A program made the position numbers and the translations under genes. From Actinomycetota bacterium (lineage in GTDB: Bacteria > Actinomycetota > Acidimicrobiia > Acidimicrobiales > WLNW01), in NCBI GenBank assembly GCA_009699605.1, contig WLNW01000018.1, positions 1-33,156 on the forward strand: a stretch of DNA of 33,156 bases, written 5' to 3'. Position 1 is the stretch's first letter. Every line of letters begins with the position of its first letter. The notes under the pieces were generated by a model. The model searched no databases. It was not told the DNA's origin and saw nothing but the letters and a program-made list of their open reading frames with translations. This document shows positions 21,315 to 29,252 of this stretch, piece after piece.

Positions 21315-22181
21315 ATGAGCCCTTCCCCGCGCATCATCGACTACATGTGCAGCTCGTTCCTCCCCGATCGGGCCGACGTGTGGGATCACGCGCTTGCCGA
21401 GCAGGGCATCCCGCTCAAGATCCGGCGCAACCCCGACGACAGCTTCTGTGACGCGCCCGCCATGGTCGAGCGCATGGACGAGCTGGGATACGAGTCGATC
21501 ATCGTTTCGACGAGCGATCCGCACCATCACGGCACCACGTTCGAATACGACCCAGTCGCCAACCGCTTCGACGAGATGCAGGAACTCGCCGAGCAGCACC
21601 CGGGGCGCTTCTACGCAAACTGGGCACTGAACCCGCAGCTCGGCATGGCCGGCGTGAAGCGCGCCCGCGAAGTGCTCGAGCATCAATGGGTCGCGGCGCT
21701 GTGGATCCATACCCACAGCTTCGATCGTCGCTTCGATCACCCCGACTACTACCCGTACTACGCGCTGGCATCCGAATTCGGCGTGCCCGTGGTGATGCAG
21801 GCCGGCGCGAGCGGCGGCCTCATGCCGAGCGAGTGCGGCATGCCCATCGGCATCGACCGCCCCGCGATCTATTTCCGCGACGTCAACTTCGTGCTGTCAC
21901 ACACCGGCCACCCGTGGGAGGCCGAAGCCATCAACATGGCGCTCAAGTTCCCCAACGTCTTCTTGGGCGCGTGCGCGTACCCACCCAAGCATTGGCCACC
22001 CGCGCTGCACACGTTCCTGCGCGGGCCCGGGCGCACCAAGGTCATCTTCGGGACGAACTTCCCCACCGTCGGGCACCGGCACGTGATCTCGCAGCTCGCC
22101 GAGCTCGACGTGCCCGCCGAGACGCACGCGAACTTCGTGCGCAACAACGCACGGCGTGTGTTCACCCGTCTCGCGCGATGA
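21315..22181 (+). CDS. Divergent amidohydrolase-2 protein lacking standard metal ligands
   Basis: A 288-residue amidohydrolase_2-fold protein. The barrel strands are recognisable (IIDYMCSSFLPDR, YESIIVSTSDPHHHGTTFEYD, FYANWALNP, PVVMQAGASGG, NFVLSHTGHPWEAEA, NVFLGACAYPP, KVIFGTNFP), and the C-terminal FVRNNARRVF is typical. The first-strand HxH/DxH pair is replaced by YMC and the usual catalytic Asp in (G)SDYP is Asn in GTNFP. Either the enzyme uses different residues or it works without metal. The His of SHTGHPW is kept. The start ATG lies 2 nt after the ligase stop; the stop overlaps the next gene by ATGA. Confidence 0.85.
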   Translation: MSPSPRIIDYMCSSFLPDRADVWDHALAEQGIPLKIRRNPDDSFCDAPAMVERMDELGYESIIVSTSDPHHHGTTFEYDPVANRFDEMQELAEQHPGRFYANWALNPQLGMAGVKRAREVLEHQWVAALWIHTHSFDRRFDHPDYYPYYALASEFGVPVVMQAGASGGLMPSECGMPIGIDRPAIYFRDVNFVLSHTGHPWEAEAINMALKFPNVFLGACAYPPKHWPPALHTFLRGPGRTKVIFGTNFPTVGHRHVISQLAELDVPAETHANFVRNNARRVFTRLAR

Positions 22182-24226
22182 GCGAGCGAGTCATCCCCGA
22201 GCCCGAGGTGAAGGCCATGCTCGTCGCTCGCGGCGTGCGCGTCCCTTCGGGTACCACTGATCCCACCGCGGTTTCGCACCTGTCGGCGCCGCTCGTGGTG
22301 AAGGCGTTCGGCCCCACCATCATCCACAAGAGCGACATCGGCGCCGTGCAGCTGGGCGTCGCGCACGTCGACGTTGCGGCGGTCGTCTCGGCCATGGGCG
22401 CTCGCGTTGAAGCCGCCGGGTTCCTCGTCGAGGAGCAGTGTGCTCCAGGCATCGAGCTCATCGTCGGCGTGGTCGATCGCGGCTACGGGCTCATGGTCGC
22501 CGTGGGCTTCGGCGGAACGCTCACCGAGGTGCTCGACGACGTCGCCCTGCGATGCGTACCCATCGATCGGGATGACGCGCTCGCCATGCTCGACGAGTTG
22601 CGCGGGGCCGCCATCCTGCACGGCACGCGCGGCAAGTCCGGCATCGATCGCGATGCAGTCGCGGCGATCGTGGTCGCGGTCGCCGACCTCGCGCAATCAC
22701 TCGGCGATGCGTGCGCGGAACTCGAATGCAATCCGGTCATCGCCTACGCCGATGGTGCAGTCGCGGTCGACGCGCGGCTCATCCTCCGCGACACCGCAAA
22801 GGCGGGCGCCGACCGGCCGCTCACCGACTTCACCCCGCTGTTCAACCCACGTGGCGTGGCCATCGCCGGGGCGTCGGCAACCAAGTCGACGTTCGGCAAT
22901 CGCTTCCTCGCTGCGTATCGCGACTACGGCTGGACCGACGGGCTCTACGCGTTGCACCCCACCGCAACAGAGATCGACGGGGTGCCCGCGTATCCCACGC
23001 CGGCCGACATCCCCGGGCCGCTCGACTACGTCATCGCCGCAGTACCCGCGACCGGTTGCGCCGAGCTCGTCCGCAGCGCGGCCGGCGTCGCGCCTTTCGT
23101 CCACATCATCAGTGGCGGGTTCAGCGAGGTGGGGGCGAACGGCAAAGGCCTCGAGGCCGACCTCGTCGCCGCGGCCCGCACCACCGGCGTGCGGGTGCTC
23201 GGGCCGAACTGTATGGGCACCTTCTCGCCACGTGGCCGGCAGGTCTTCCACGAGGACGCTCCGCGACGCCAGGGACACGTGAGCGTCATCAGCCAGAGCG
23301 GCGGGCTCGCGGGCGACATCGTCAAAGTCGGCGACCTTCGCGGCATCGGGTTCTCCAAACTCGTCACCATGGGCAATGCGGTTGACGTCACGCCGGGCGA
23401 GATCTGCGAATGGCTGGTCGACGATCCCGACACCAGCCTCATCGGCCTCTACATCGAGGACCCTCGCGATGGCGAAGCGCTCGTTCGTGCGCTGCGGCGC
23501 GCACGCGGCCACAAGCCGGCGGTCGCGCTCGTCGGTGGCTTGTCGGGCCAGGGCGGTGAGGCCGTCGCTTCGCACACCGGCTCACTCGCGGGCGACGCGC
23601 GCGTGTGGCAGGCAATCGCCGCGAGCACCGGCCTCACCGTGGTGCGCACGCTCGAGGATCTGCTCGGCTCACTCGTGATGTTGCAGCGCTACGCGCACGA
23701 ACCGTCGAACGGCGAACGCTCGGTACTCGTGATGGGCGTGGGCGGAGGCGCGTCGGTGCTCACCACCGATGCGTGTGACCGCGCCGGGTTGCAGGTCACC
23801 AAGGTGAACGCCCACATCCAGGACGAGCTCCGCGCCATGGGCTACGGCGCGGGCACCAGCGTGGCGAACCCGCTCGAGATCCCGTTCGGGCCGGTAGCAC
23901 CGCTCGACGCGTTCAGCCGCGTGCTCGGCCCGATCCTCGGACAACAGCCCTACGGTGATTTGCTCATCCACTTCAACGTGCAGTCGTACTTCTCGTTCGG
24001 CCCCGGTGGAGCGGCGAAGCTGCTGCCGAGCGTCGACATGGTGGCCGACCTTCACTACCCCGGCACGCGGGTCACCCTGGTGCCGCGCAACGTCGACACT
24101 GCGCCACCCGAGTTGGTGGCCGCGATCTTCGACCGGGCGAACGAGCGCGGACTCCCCTGCTATCGCACCCTCGACGAGGCCGCCGTGGCCATCGCTGCAG
24201 TGCAACACTTCACCGCTTCTCGCTGA
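22178..24226 (+). CDS. Acyl-CoA synthetase, NDP-forming (beta-alpha fusion)
   Basis: A 682-residue enzyme that makes, or by reversal consumes, acyl-CoA with ATP/ADP through a phosphohistidine. Domain order: ATP-grasp beta domain first (residues 1-215: PLVVKAFGPTIIHKSDIGAVQLG, IELIVGVVDRGYGLMVAVGFGG, CAELECNPVIAY), then the CoA-binding domain (FNPRGVAIAGASATKSTFGNRF), then ligase domains (VISQSGGLAGDIV, GEAVASHTGSLAG with the likely phospho-His at 466, RSVLVMGVGGGASVL). Many bacterial fusions have the reverse alpha-beta order. It ends the operon and overlaps the converging dehydrogenase gene by 17 bp. A second CoA-activating enzyme in the operon suggests that two acids are activated or released. 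Confidence 0.92.
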   Translation: MSERVIPEPEVKAMLVARGVRVPSGTTDPTAVSHLSAPLVVKAFGPTIIHKSDIGAVQLGVAHVDVAAVVSAMGARVEAAGFLVEEQCAPGIELIVGVVDRGYGLMVAVGFGGTLTEVLDDVALRCVPIDRDDALAMLDELRGAAILHGTRGKSGIDRDAVAAIVVAVADLAQSLGDACAELECNPVIAYADGAVAVDARLILRDTAKAGADRPLTDFTPLFNPRGVAIAGASATKSTFGNRFLAAYRDYGWTDGLYALHPTATEIDGVPAYPTPADIPGPLDYVIAAVPATGCAELVRSAAGVAPFVHIISGGFSEVGANGKGLEADLVAAARTTGVRVLGPNCMGTFSPRGRQVFHEDAPRRQGHVSVISQSGGLAGDIVKVGDLRGIGFSKLVTMGNAVDVTPGEICEWLVDDPDTSLIGLYIEDPRDGEALVRALRRARGHKPAVALVGGLSGQGGEAVASHTGSLAGDARVWQAIAASTGLTVVRTLEDLLGSLVMLQRYAHEPSNGERSVLVMGVGGGASVLTTDACDRAGLQVTKVNAHIQDELRAMGYGAGTSVANPLEIPFGPVAPLDAFSRVLGPILGQQPYGDLLIHFNVQSYFSFGPGGAAKLLPSVDMVADLHYPGTRVTLVPRNVDTAPPELVAAIFDRANERGLPCYRTLDEAAVAIAAVQHFTASR

Positions 24227-25226
24227 CCCAGGTCTCGGGTTGCGCCGGCAGGTCGGACTCGGTGATCTCGTGCAGGAGTTGACCGCCGCGCTGCCAACGC
24301 TGAAGGTTCTCGGCAAACACGTCGACGGCGCGCTGGATGCGACCGTCGCCGCCCCCCGATGAGTGGGGTGACACGACCACGCGAGGGTGATCCCAGAACC
24401 GGCTGTCGACCGGCAGCGGTTCGGTTGCGAACACATCGAGGATGGCGATCTCGGGTACACCACGGTCGAGCGCTTCGAGTAGCGCGACCTCGTCGACCAT
24501 GTAGCCGCGCGCTACGTTCACGAACGCCGAACCGGGTTTCATCTGCTCGAGGAACTCGCGGCCGATCATGTTGCGCGTCTCGTCGCCGCCCGCGGCGGCC
24601 AGCACCACCACATCGGCCAGCGGAGCCTGCGCGAGCATCTCGCCGGGTGTGCACAACTCGTCCACCGGCTCGTCACCCCGCGCCACCGATCGACGGACGC
24701 CCACCACGTGCGCTCCGAAGGCGCGGGCACGTGTCGCGACCTCCCCGCCGATGGAGCCGAGGCCCACCACGAGCCATCGGGAGCGGGACACCTCACGGAA
24801 CGGCTGGTGCTTCCACACGTGGGCCGCCTGCTGCTCGACGAGACGGTGCGGTTGCTGGAAGTGCGTGAGCACGGCACGCAGAACGTACTCGGCGATGGGC
24901 ACCGCAGTGACGTGGGCGCGTGTGACACGACAATTGCGGCCGATGAGCGTGCGGTAGAGCGGCGCCTCGGTGCCCGCAGCCGCCGACTGCACCCACTCGA
25001 GCGACGGCCACGCTTCGAGCAACTCGAAGCACTTCCGTACCGGACCGTAGAAGACATCGTTCGAGATGAAGGCCACGTCGGGCCCGAGCCCGGTGGCCTC
25101 GACAACATCGTCGCCGAGGCGGAGCGTGCCGTCATCTTGGAGCCGTAGCCACGCGGCATCCGGCGCGAGCGCTTGTAGACGACAACCGTGGTCTCGGTGG
25201 ACATTCTCACTGATCATCACGAGCAT
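24210..25226 (-). CDS. D-2-hydroxyacid dehydrogenase, NAD(P)-binding
   Basis: A 338-residue enzyme that reduces a 2-keto acid to a D-2-hydroxy acid or runs the reverse. The Rossmann core is WLVVGLGSIGGEVATRARAFGAHVVGVRR, followed by NMIGREFLEQMKPGSAFVNVARG, EIAILDVFATEPLP and the catalytic His in VVVSPHSSGG. The Arg after the second strand (GVRR) favours NADP. The start ATG at 25226 is fixed by TACGTT exactly 6 nt upstream; the open frame extending to 25427 is not translated by this reasoning. It faces the plus-strand operon tail to tail. Confidence 0.88.
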   Translation of the reverse strand: MLVMISENVHRDHGCRLQALAPDAAWLRLQDDGTLRLGDDVVEATGLGPDVAFISNDVFYGPVRKCFELLEAWPSLEWVQSAAAGTEAPLYRTLIGRNCRVTRAHVTAVPIAEYVLRAVLTHFQQPHRLVEQQAAHVWKHQPFREVSRSRWLVVGLGSIGGEVATRARAFGAHVVGVRRSVARGDEPVDELCTPGEMLAQAPLADVVVLAAAGGDETRNMIGREFLEQMKPGSAFVNVARGYMVDEVALLEALDRGVPEIAILDVFATEPLPVDSRFWDHPRVVVSPHSSGGGDGRIQRAVDVFAENLQRWQRGGQLLHEITESDLPAQPETWVSEKR

Positions 25227-25232
25227 GACCCC

Positions 25233-25238
25233 AACGTA
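25233..25238 (-). promoter_or_regulatory. Leaderless -10 hexamer (TACGTT)
   Basis: TACGTT on the minus strand ends 6 nt before the ATG at 25226 and fixes the hydroxyacid dehydrogenase start. Confidence 0.6.
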
Positions 25239-25318
25239 GACCGCAGTCCCTCTTCGAGACACCCCGCCCCCTCGCGAGCGCCGAAGCCCACGGAGAGAAC
25301 GGTCCGGCACGCGGGCGC

Positions 25319-26080
25319 TCAGGCGCCAGTCCAGTTGGCGGCTCGCTTTTCGACGAAGGCGCGCGGGCCTTCGTGAAAGTCGGCGGTCTGCATGTTGCGG
25401 GTCATGGCGTCGCGGGCGATCTGCCACAGCTCGGCATCGGGATGGTCGAGCGCGGCAAGTGCGACGGCGCGGGTTTCGCGCACCGCTACGGGCGCGTTGG
25501 CGTTGATGGCGGCCGCGAGCTCGAGTGCGGCTTCGAGCACGTTGCCCGGTTCGACCAAGCGGTTCACGAGGCCGAGCTCATAACCACGCGCCGCGCTTAT
25601 CGGGTCGCCGGTCATCACGAGCTCGAGCGCGATCTTCGGACCGAGTTGGCGCATCATGCGGAACGGTCCGCCGCCAGTGGCCACGAGTGCGCGCTTCACC
25701 TCGGGAAGCCCGAACCGCGAGTCGGTGGAAGCCACGATGCAGTCGCACGCGAGCGCAATCTCGAACCCCCCAGCCAACGCCGCTCCGTCGATCGCCGCGA
25801 TGAGCGGCTTGGTCCGCAGGCGCGCACAGATTCCGGCGAAGCCATGTTCCTTCGACTCGATGCCGCGGCCGCCACCGCTTGCCACCACCTTGAGATCGGC
25901 GCCGGCGCAGAACACGGGGCCGCGATGCGTGATGATCGCGACCCACAGATCGGGGTCGGCCTCGAACCGGTCGAGCGCCTCGACGATCGCCTCGGTGGTC
26001 TCGGCATTGATCGCGTTGCGAGCCTCTGGGCGATCGAGCGTGAGCACCAGGACACGACCGCGAGTTTCGACGTGCAGCAT
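25319..26080 (-). CDS. Enoyl-CoA hydratase/isomerase family protein
   Basis: A 253-residue crotonase-fold enzyme that would add water to an enoyl-CoA or act on a related CoA thioester. It begins MLHVETRGRVLVLTLDRPEARNAIN; the oxyanion hole comes from FCAGADLK and AALAGGFEIALACD; the active-site acid is expected in RFGLPEVKRAL and the usual Pro-Gly turn. Length is normal. The ATG at 26080 follows TAGCGT by 6 nt. It has its own promoter and so is regulated apart from the operon upstream. Confidence 0.93.
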   Translation of the reverse strand: MLHVETRGRVLVLTLDRPEARNAINAETTEAIVEALDRFEADPDLWVAIITHRGPVFCAGADLKVVASGGGRGIESKEHGFAGICARLRTKPLIAAIDGAALAGGFEIALACDCIVASTDSRFGLPEVKRALVATGGGPFRMMRQLGPKIALELVMTGDPISAARGYELGLVNRLVEPGNVLEAALELAAAINANAPVAVRETRAVALAALDHPDAELWQIARDAMTRNMQTADFHEGPRAFVEKRAANWTGA

Positions 26081-26086
26081 GCACGG

Positions 26087-26092
26087 ACGCTA
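26087..26092 (-). promoter_or_regulatory. Leaderless -10 hexamer (TAGCGT)
   Basis: TAGCGT on the minus strand ends 6 nt before the ATG at 26080 of the enoyl-CoA hydratase gene. Confidence 0.6.
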
Positions 26093-26114
26093 CTCGCGGC
26101 GTGCAGAGCTCAAG

Positions 26115-26311
26115 GGAGTACGCCTGTCCGTTCCGTTGTTCGGTGTGCCGATCGGGGTCGGCGCCGACAACGCAGTCAGCACCCTGGTCGGGCTGCTCGG
26201 GAAGCCGGCCACCGATTCAGGTTGGGGCTTCGGCTGTCCCCACGACAGCCTCACCGACAAGAGCGAGACACCGCACCGAGGTCCCCGCCCGAAGACCACG
26301 CGCCTCTTCGT
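26115..26311 (+). pseudogene. Possible remnant of a secreted-protein domain
   Basis: The largest gap in the right half (26093-26321) still reads like protein in one plus-strand frame: VPLFGVPIGVGADNAVSTLV, then LLGKPATDSGWGFGCP, then TTRLFVSGKS. The pattern (hydrophobic-FG...AVSTLxxLLGxPxxDSGWxxxCP...) resembles a short repeated domain I recall from actinobacterial lipoproteins. No start codon, signal peptide or ribosome binding site belongs to it, and the C-terminal part runs into the antisense of the monooxygenase gene. It is therefore listed as a decayed fragment, with limited confidence. Confidence 0.35.
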
Positions 26312-26321
26312 CAGCGGCAAG

Positions 26322-27488
26322 TCAGCCCGTGAATGCGGCGCGGAGCGCCGGCTGTACTTCGCGCGCGTAGAGGTCGATGCTGCGGGCGGTGGTGTCGTGG
26401 TCCATGTGACCACCGTGCATCATCATGAGCAGGTTGCCGAACCCGCCGACGCGCTCGTGAAAGCGGGTGATCTGTTCGATCACCGCGTCGGGTGTGCCGA
26501 CGAACATCATCCCGCGGTCGACGAGCTCGTCGATCGTTGCGTTCAGGATGTCTGCGATGGGGCTGCCCAGTGCCGTGCCACGTGCCTCCGCCGCAAGTAT
26601 CGGGGCGCGCAGCGCCGGCGGCTGGTAGCCGGGTGGGTTCAGGAACTGGGGTGCCACCTTGTTGTTCTGCAGGTACCACTGCAGTTGGCGCGCGCCGGCC
26701 TGTGCTTGTGCATCGTCTTCGCCCACGAACACCAGACCGAGGTACGCGAGTTGGTGCTCCATCACGGGCGCGAGCCCCTGTTCGAGGCGACGTTGCCGAT
26801 ACGCCTCGAACATCCGCCGTGCGCCGTCATGACCGTTGAGGATGACGGCGAGGTTGAAGCCGCGATCCGCCGCTTCGACCACCGTCGATGCGCTCTGTGT
26901 CGGGATCCACATTGGCGGATGCGGTTGCTGGTACACCCGCGGCCACACGTTCACCTGCCGGGCGTGAAAGTGGTCGCCCTCCCAGTTGAACGGGCCGTCG
27001 ATCGAGGTCCACGACTGCACGATGAGGTCGACCGCCTCCCAGAACCGCTCCTTCATCAACACCGGGTTCACGTTCGACGGGGAGATCTCCTGCGGCACCC
27101 CACGCACGAAGCCCACCTCGACGCGACCGCGCGAGATCACGTCGCACATCGCCATCTCCTCGGCGACGCGTATCGGCTCCTCACGGTTCGAGACCGGATT
27201 GCCGAGGATCAGCAGCCGGGCGTGCTTCGTCTCGCGAGCGAGTATGGCCAACGCGAGCGGTGCACACGCGTCGACACACGTCGCGGTGGCGTGATGCTCG
27301 TTCACCATCACGTCGAGCCCGGCGGCGTCGGCGGTGCGGTAGAGATCGAAGTACCGCTCGTAGAGCTCTGCGCCACGCACCGGATCGAACACACGCGACG
27401 GCAGCGTGACGCGCATGGATTCGAACTCGCCGTCCGGCGGGAGGTCGGGATACGGCATCTCGGTGAAGAACCACGAGCGAAAGGTCAT
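26322..27488 (-). CDS. Luciferase-like (LLM) flavin-dependent monooxygenase
   Basis: A 388-residue TIM-barrel oxidoreductase of the bacterial luciferase superfamily, using FMN or coenzyme F420. It starts MTFRSWFFTEMPYPDLP; MVNEHHATATCVDACAPLALAILARETKHARLLILGNPV and EEMAMCDVISRGRVEVGFVRGVP are the cofactor-facing family segments, and MFVGTPDAVIEQITRF is the C-terminal landmark. Oxygen insertion or hydride transfer to a cyclic substrate is the usual chemistry. The ATG at 27488 overlaps the upstream hydrolase stop (ATGA) and has GAGGGG 5 nt upstream. Last gene of the minus operon. Confidence 0.9.
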   Translation of the reverse strand: MTFRSWFFTEMPYPDLPPDGEFESMRVTLPSRVFDPVRGAELYERYFDLYRTADAAGLDVMVNEHHATATCVDACAPLALAILARETKHARLLILGNPVSNREEPIRVAEEMAMCDVISRGRVEVGFVRGVPQEISPSNVNPVLMKERFWEAVDLIVQSWTSIDGPFNWEGDHFHARQVNVWPRVYQQPHPPMWIPTQSASTVVEAADRGFNLAVILNGHDGARRMFEAYRQRRLEQGLAPVMEHQLAYLGLVFVGEDDAQAQAGARQLQWYLQNNKVAPQFLNPPGYQPPALRAPILAAEARGTALGSPIADILNATIDELVDRGMMFVGTPDAVIEQITRFHERVGGFGNLLMMMHGGHMDHDTTARSIDLYAREVQPALRAAFTG

Positions 27489-28261
27489 GCCAGCCCCTCG
27501 GCCACGAGCCGCTGGATCTCGTCGATGATGGCGCGAGGACATTCCTCGTCGACGCGATGCGCGGCGTCGGCAACCCGCACCACGCGCGCCGGGGGTACGA
27601 ACGCATTCGCGTACGCGGTGTAGAACTCGTCGGCGTCGTAGACGAACCGGTCGGTTGCGCCGTAGATGATGCTCACGGGCACCAGCACTCGATCGAGTCG
27701 CCGGCGGAGCTTGGGATCATGAAAGTACGGCTTCCACACGTACCGGGTGGTCGCGTGTTGGGCTCGAGCAAGCTCGTCGAACTCGACGGCGGCCAGCATC
27801 GTGCGATCGACCACCGGTGTCGATGCGTGCATGGCCCGCGCGATCTCGCCGGCGGGGGCGGCGTAAAGATCGAGATAGTCCCGATCGGTACGGCCACGGA
27901 CCTTGATGCCCACGGGCGCGACGAGCACCGCGGCCCGGACGTTTGCCGCGCCGCGCACCAGTGCCTCGGCCACCACCCACGCGCCCAGCGACACCCCTAC
28001 GAGCACCACGGGGCCCGGCAAGGACACGAGGTAGTCGAGCAGCACGATCGCCAAATCGTCCACCCCCGTGATGTGCGCCGGCCATGGCTCGTGGCCCCAA
28101 CCGGGAAGCACGATGGAACGCACCGACGCGCCATGAGCGATGCCAGCGATGAGCGGCCCCGAGAAGAGCAGGCCGTCCTCGCCGTGCACGAACACCACGA
28201 TGGCACCCGAGCCGCGCTCGTGGACCTCGACCGGGACCCCGCGGAGGGAGTGGATGCTCAC
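27485..28261 (-). CDS. Alpha/beta hydrolase
   Basis: A 258-residue hydrolase of the single-domain alpha/beta type. GSGAIVVFVHGEDG gives the oxyanion region, VVLVGVSLGAWVV the nucleophile Ser91, YGATDRFVY the acid and DAAHRVDEE the His, so the triad is complete. Enzymes of this kind cleave C-C bonds of meta-fission products or esters; the neighbouring lyase and monooxygenase make a ring-cleavage pathway plausible, but the assignment is inference. The start is the GTG at 28261, giving VSIHSLRGVPVEVHERG; no clear ribosome binding site, 28 nt after the lyase stop. Confidence 0.85.
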   Translation of the reverse strand: MSIHSLRGVPVEVHERGSGAIVVFVHGEDGLLFSGPLIAGIAHGASVRSIVLPGWGHEPWPAHITGVDDLAIVLLDYLVSLPGPVVLVGVSLGAWVVAEALVRGAANVRAAVLVAPVGIKVRGRTDRDYLDLYAAPAGEIARAMHASTPVVDRTMLAAVEFDELARAQHATTRYVWKPYFHDPKLRRRLDRVLVPVSIIYGATDRFVYDADEFYTAYANAFVPPARVVRVADAAHRVDEECPRAIIDEIQRLVAEGLA

Positions 28262-28289
28262 AACGCCGTCGTTCGACGTGCGTACAGTG

Positions 28290-29252
28290 TCACGCCACAC
28301 CGAGGGCCGTAGCCCACTCGAGGTTGAGACGGGCCGATTCGATATGGGCGCCGTGCACCACGTGCGCCTCGCCTTGGCCCGGGTCGCCGTGGAGGATCGG
28401 CCCCGTCCCGGTTTGCTCGGCGTCGTCGCCCAACGCGACGAGTTCCTTCCAGTACGCGACATCGGCCGGCGCAGGAGTGAAGACCTCATGAGCGAGGGCG
28501 ACGTGTTCGTGGTAACTGATCATCATTCCGTAGTAGCCGAGATCGCGGAGCTCGGTCGCGAAGCCACGGAAGCCTTCGAAATCAAGCGTGGGCCCACCCC
28601 ACATGCCGCTGATCGGGTAGCGGATTCCTGCGGCGCGCGCGTCGATCAGCACGTTGCTGCGCAGCACGAACGTCTCGGAACTCGCCGGTGTCCAGCGGTA
28701 GCCAACGGCCTGATGGATGTCGCCGAACCGGCTGATCGCACCGCCCAGGTAGGCAACGCGTGGGGAGGCCATCGCGATGTCGAACGCACGTCGCAACGCA
28801 GGCGCCGTCTCGAGGATGGGATAGAGCGCAATGCCACCGAGCAGCAGTCCGGCCTCGGCTTCGGCGTTCGTGAGGACGGCATCCGCGGCGACGATGTCGT
28901 CGGGGCCGTACGACTTGGGCACCACCACGCCATACAGCGATGGGTGCAGGATCGCCCGCAGATCCTTCGACATCTGACCGGTACGAGGCGCCTGGACACG
29001 GCAGAACAGGCGCGGGCTCCCCGGGGTGCCGGCCGGTGGTGCGCTGCTGATCACCTCGTGCACGATGTGGCGCGCCCGCTCGCGCACCCCCTCATTCATG
29101 GGTGACTGCGGTTCCTCCATGTCGATGATCAATGCGTCGGCGCCGCTGTGCATTGCGGCGTCGATGGCGGATGAGTTGGTGCTCGCGACGAACAGGACCG
29201 ACCGCAAGGGCAGCATCGGCAGACGGTCAGTCATGAACGGGTCGGTTTTCAT
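28290..29252 (-). CDS. HpcH/HpaI aldolase or citrate lyase beta (CitE)-like protein
   Basis: A 320-residue TIM-barrel lyase of the HpcH/CitE superfamily, which cleaves or forms a C-C bond next to a carboxylate or CoA thioester with Mg2+. Signature: RSVLFVASTNSSAIDAAMHSGADALIIDMEEPQSP (CitE-like start, normally DLED), VVPKSYGPDDI, LYPILETAPAL with the metal Glu, and AYLGGAISRFGD. The ATG at 29252 overlaps the amidohydrolase stop (ATGA); an internal ATG at 29234 is also possible. GAGGA lies 3 nt before the start, closer than usual. Confidence 0.87.
   Translation of the reverse strand: MKTDPFMTDRLPMLPLRSVLFVASTNSSAIDAAMHSGADALIIDMEEPQSPMNEGVRERARHIVHEVISSAPPAGTPGSPRLFCRVQAPRTGQMSKDLRAILHPSLYGVVVPKSYGPDDIVAADAVLTNAEAEAGLLLGGIALYPILETAPALRRAFDIAMASPRVAYLGGAISRFGDIHQAVGYRWTPASSETFVLRSNVLIDARAAGIRYPISGMWGGPTLDFEGFRGFATELRDLGYYGMMISYHEHVALAHEVFTPAPADVAYWKELVALGDDAEQTGTGPILHGDPGQGEAHVVHGAHIESARLNLEWATALGVA

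Noticed and set aside
25656-27623. 655-codon open frame on the plus strand
   Set aside because: It runs antisense to the enoyl-CoA hydratase and luciferase-like genes, both with strong family motifs. Only the short stretch in the gap looks protein-like, and it is reported separately as a possible remnant.
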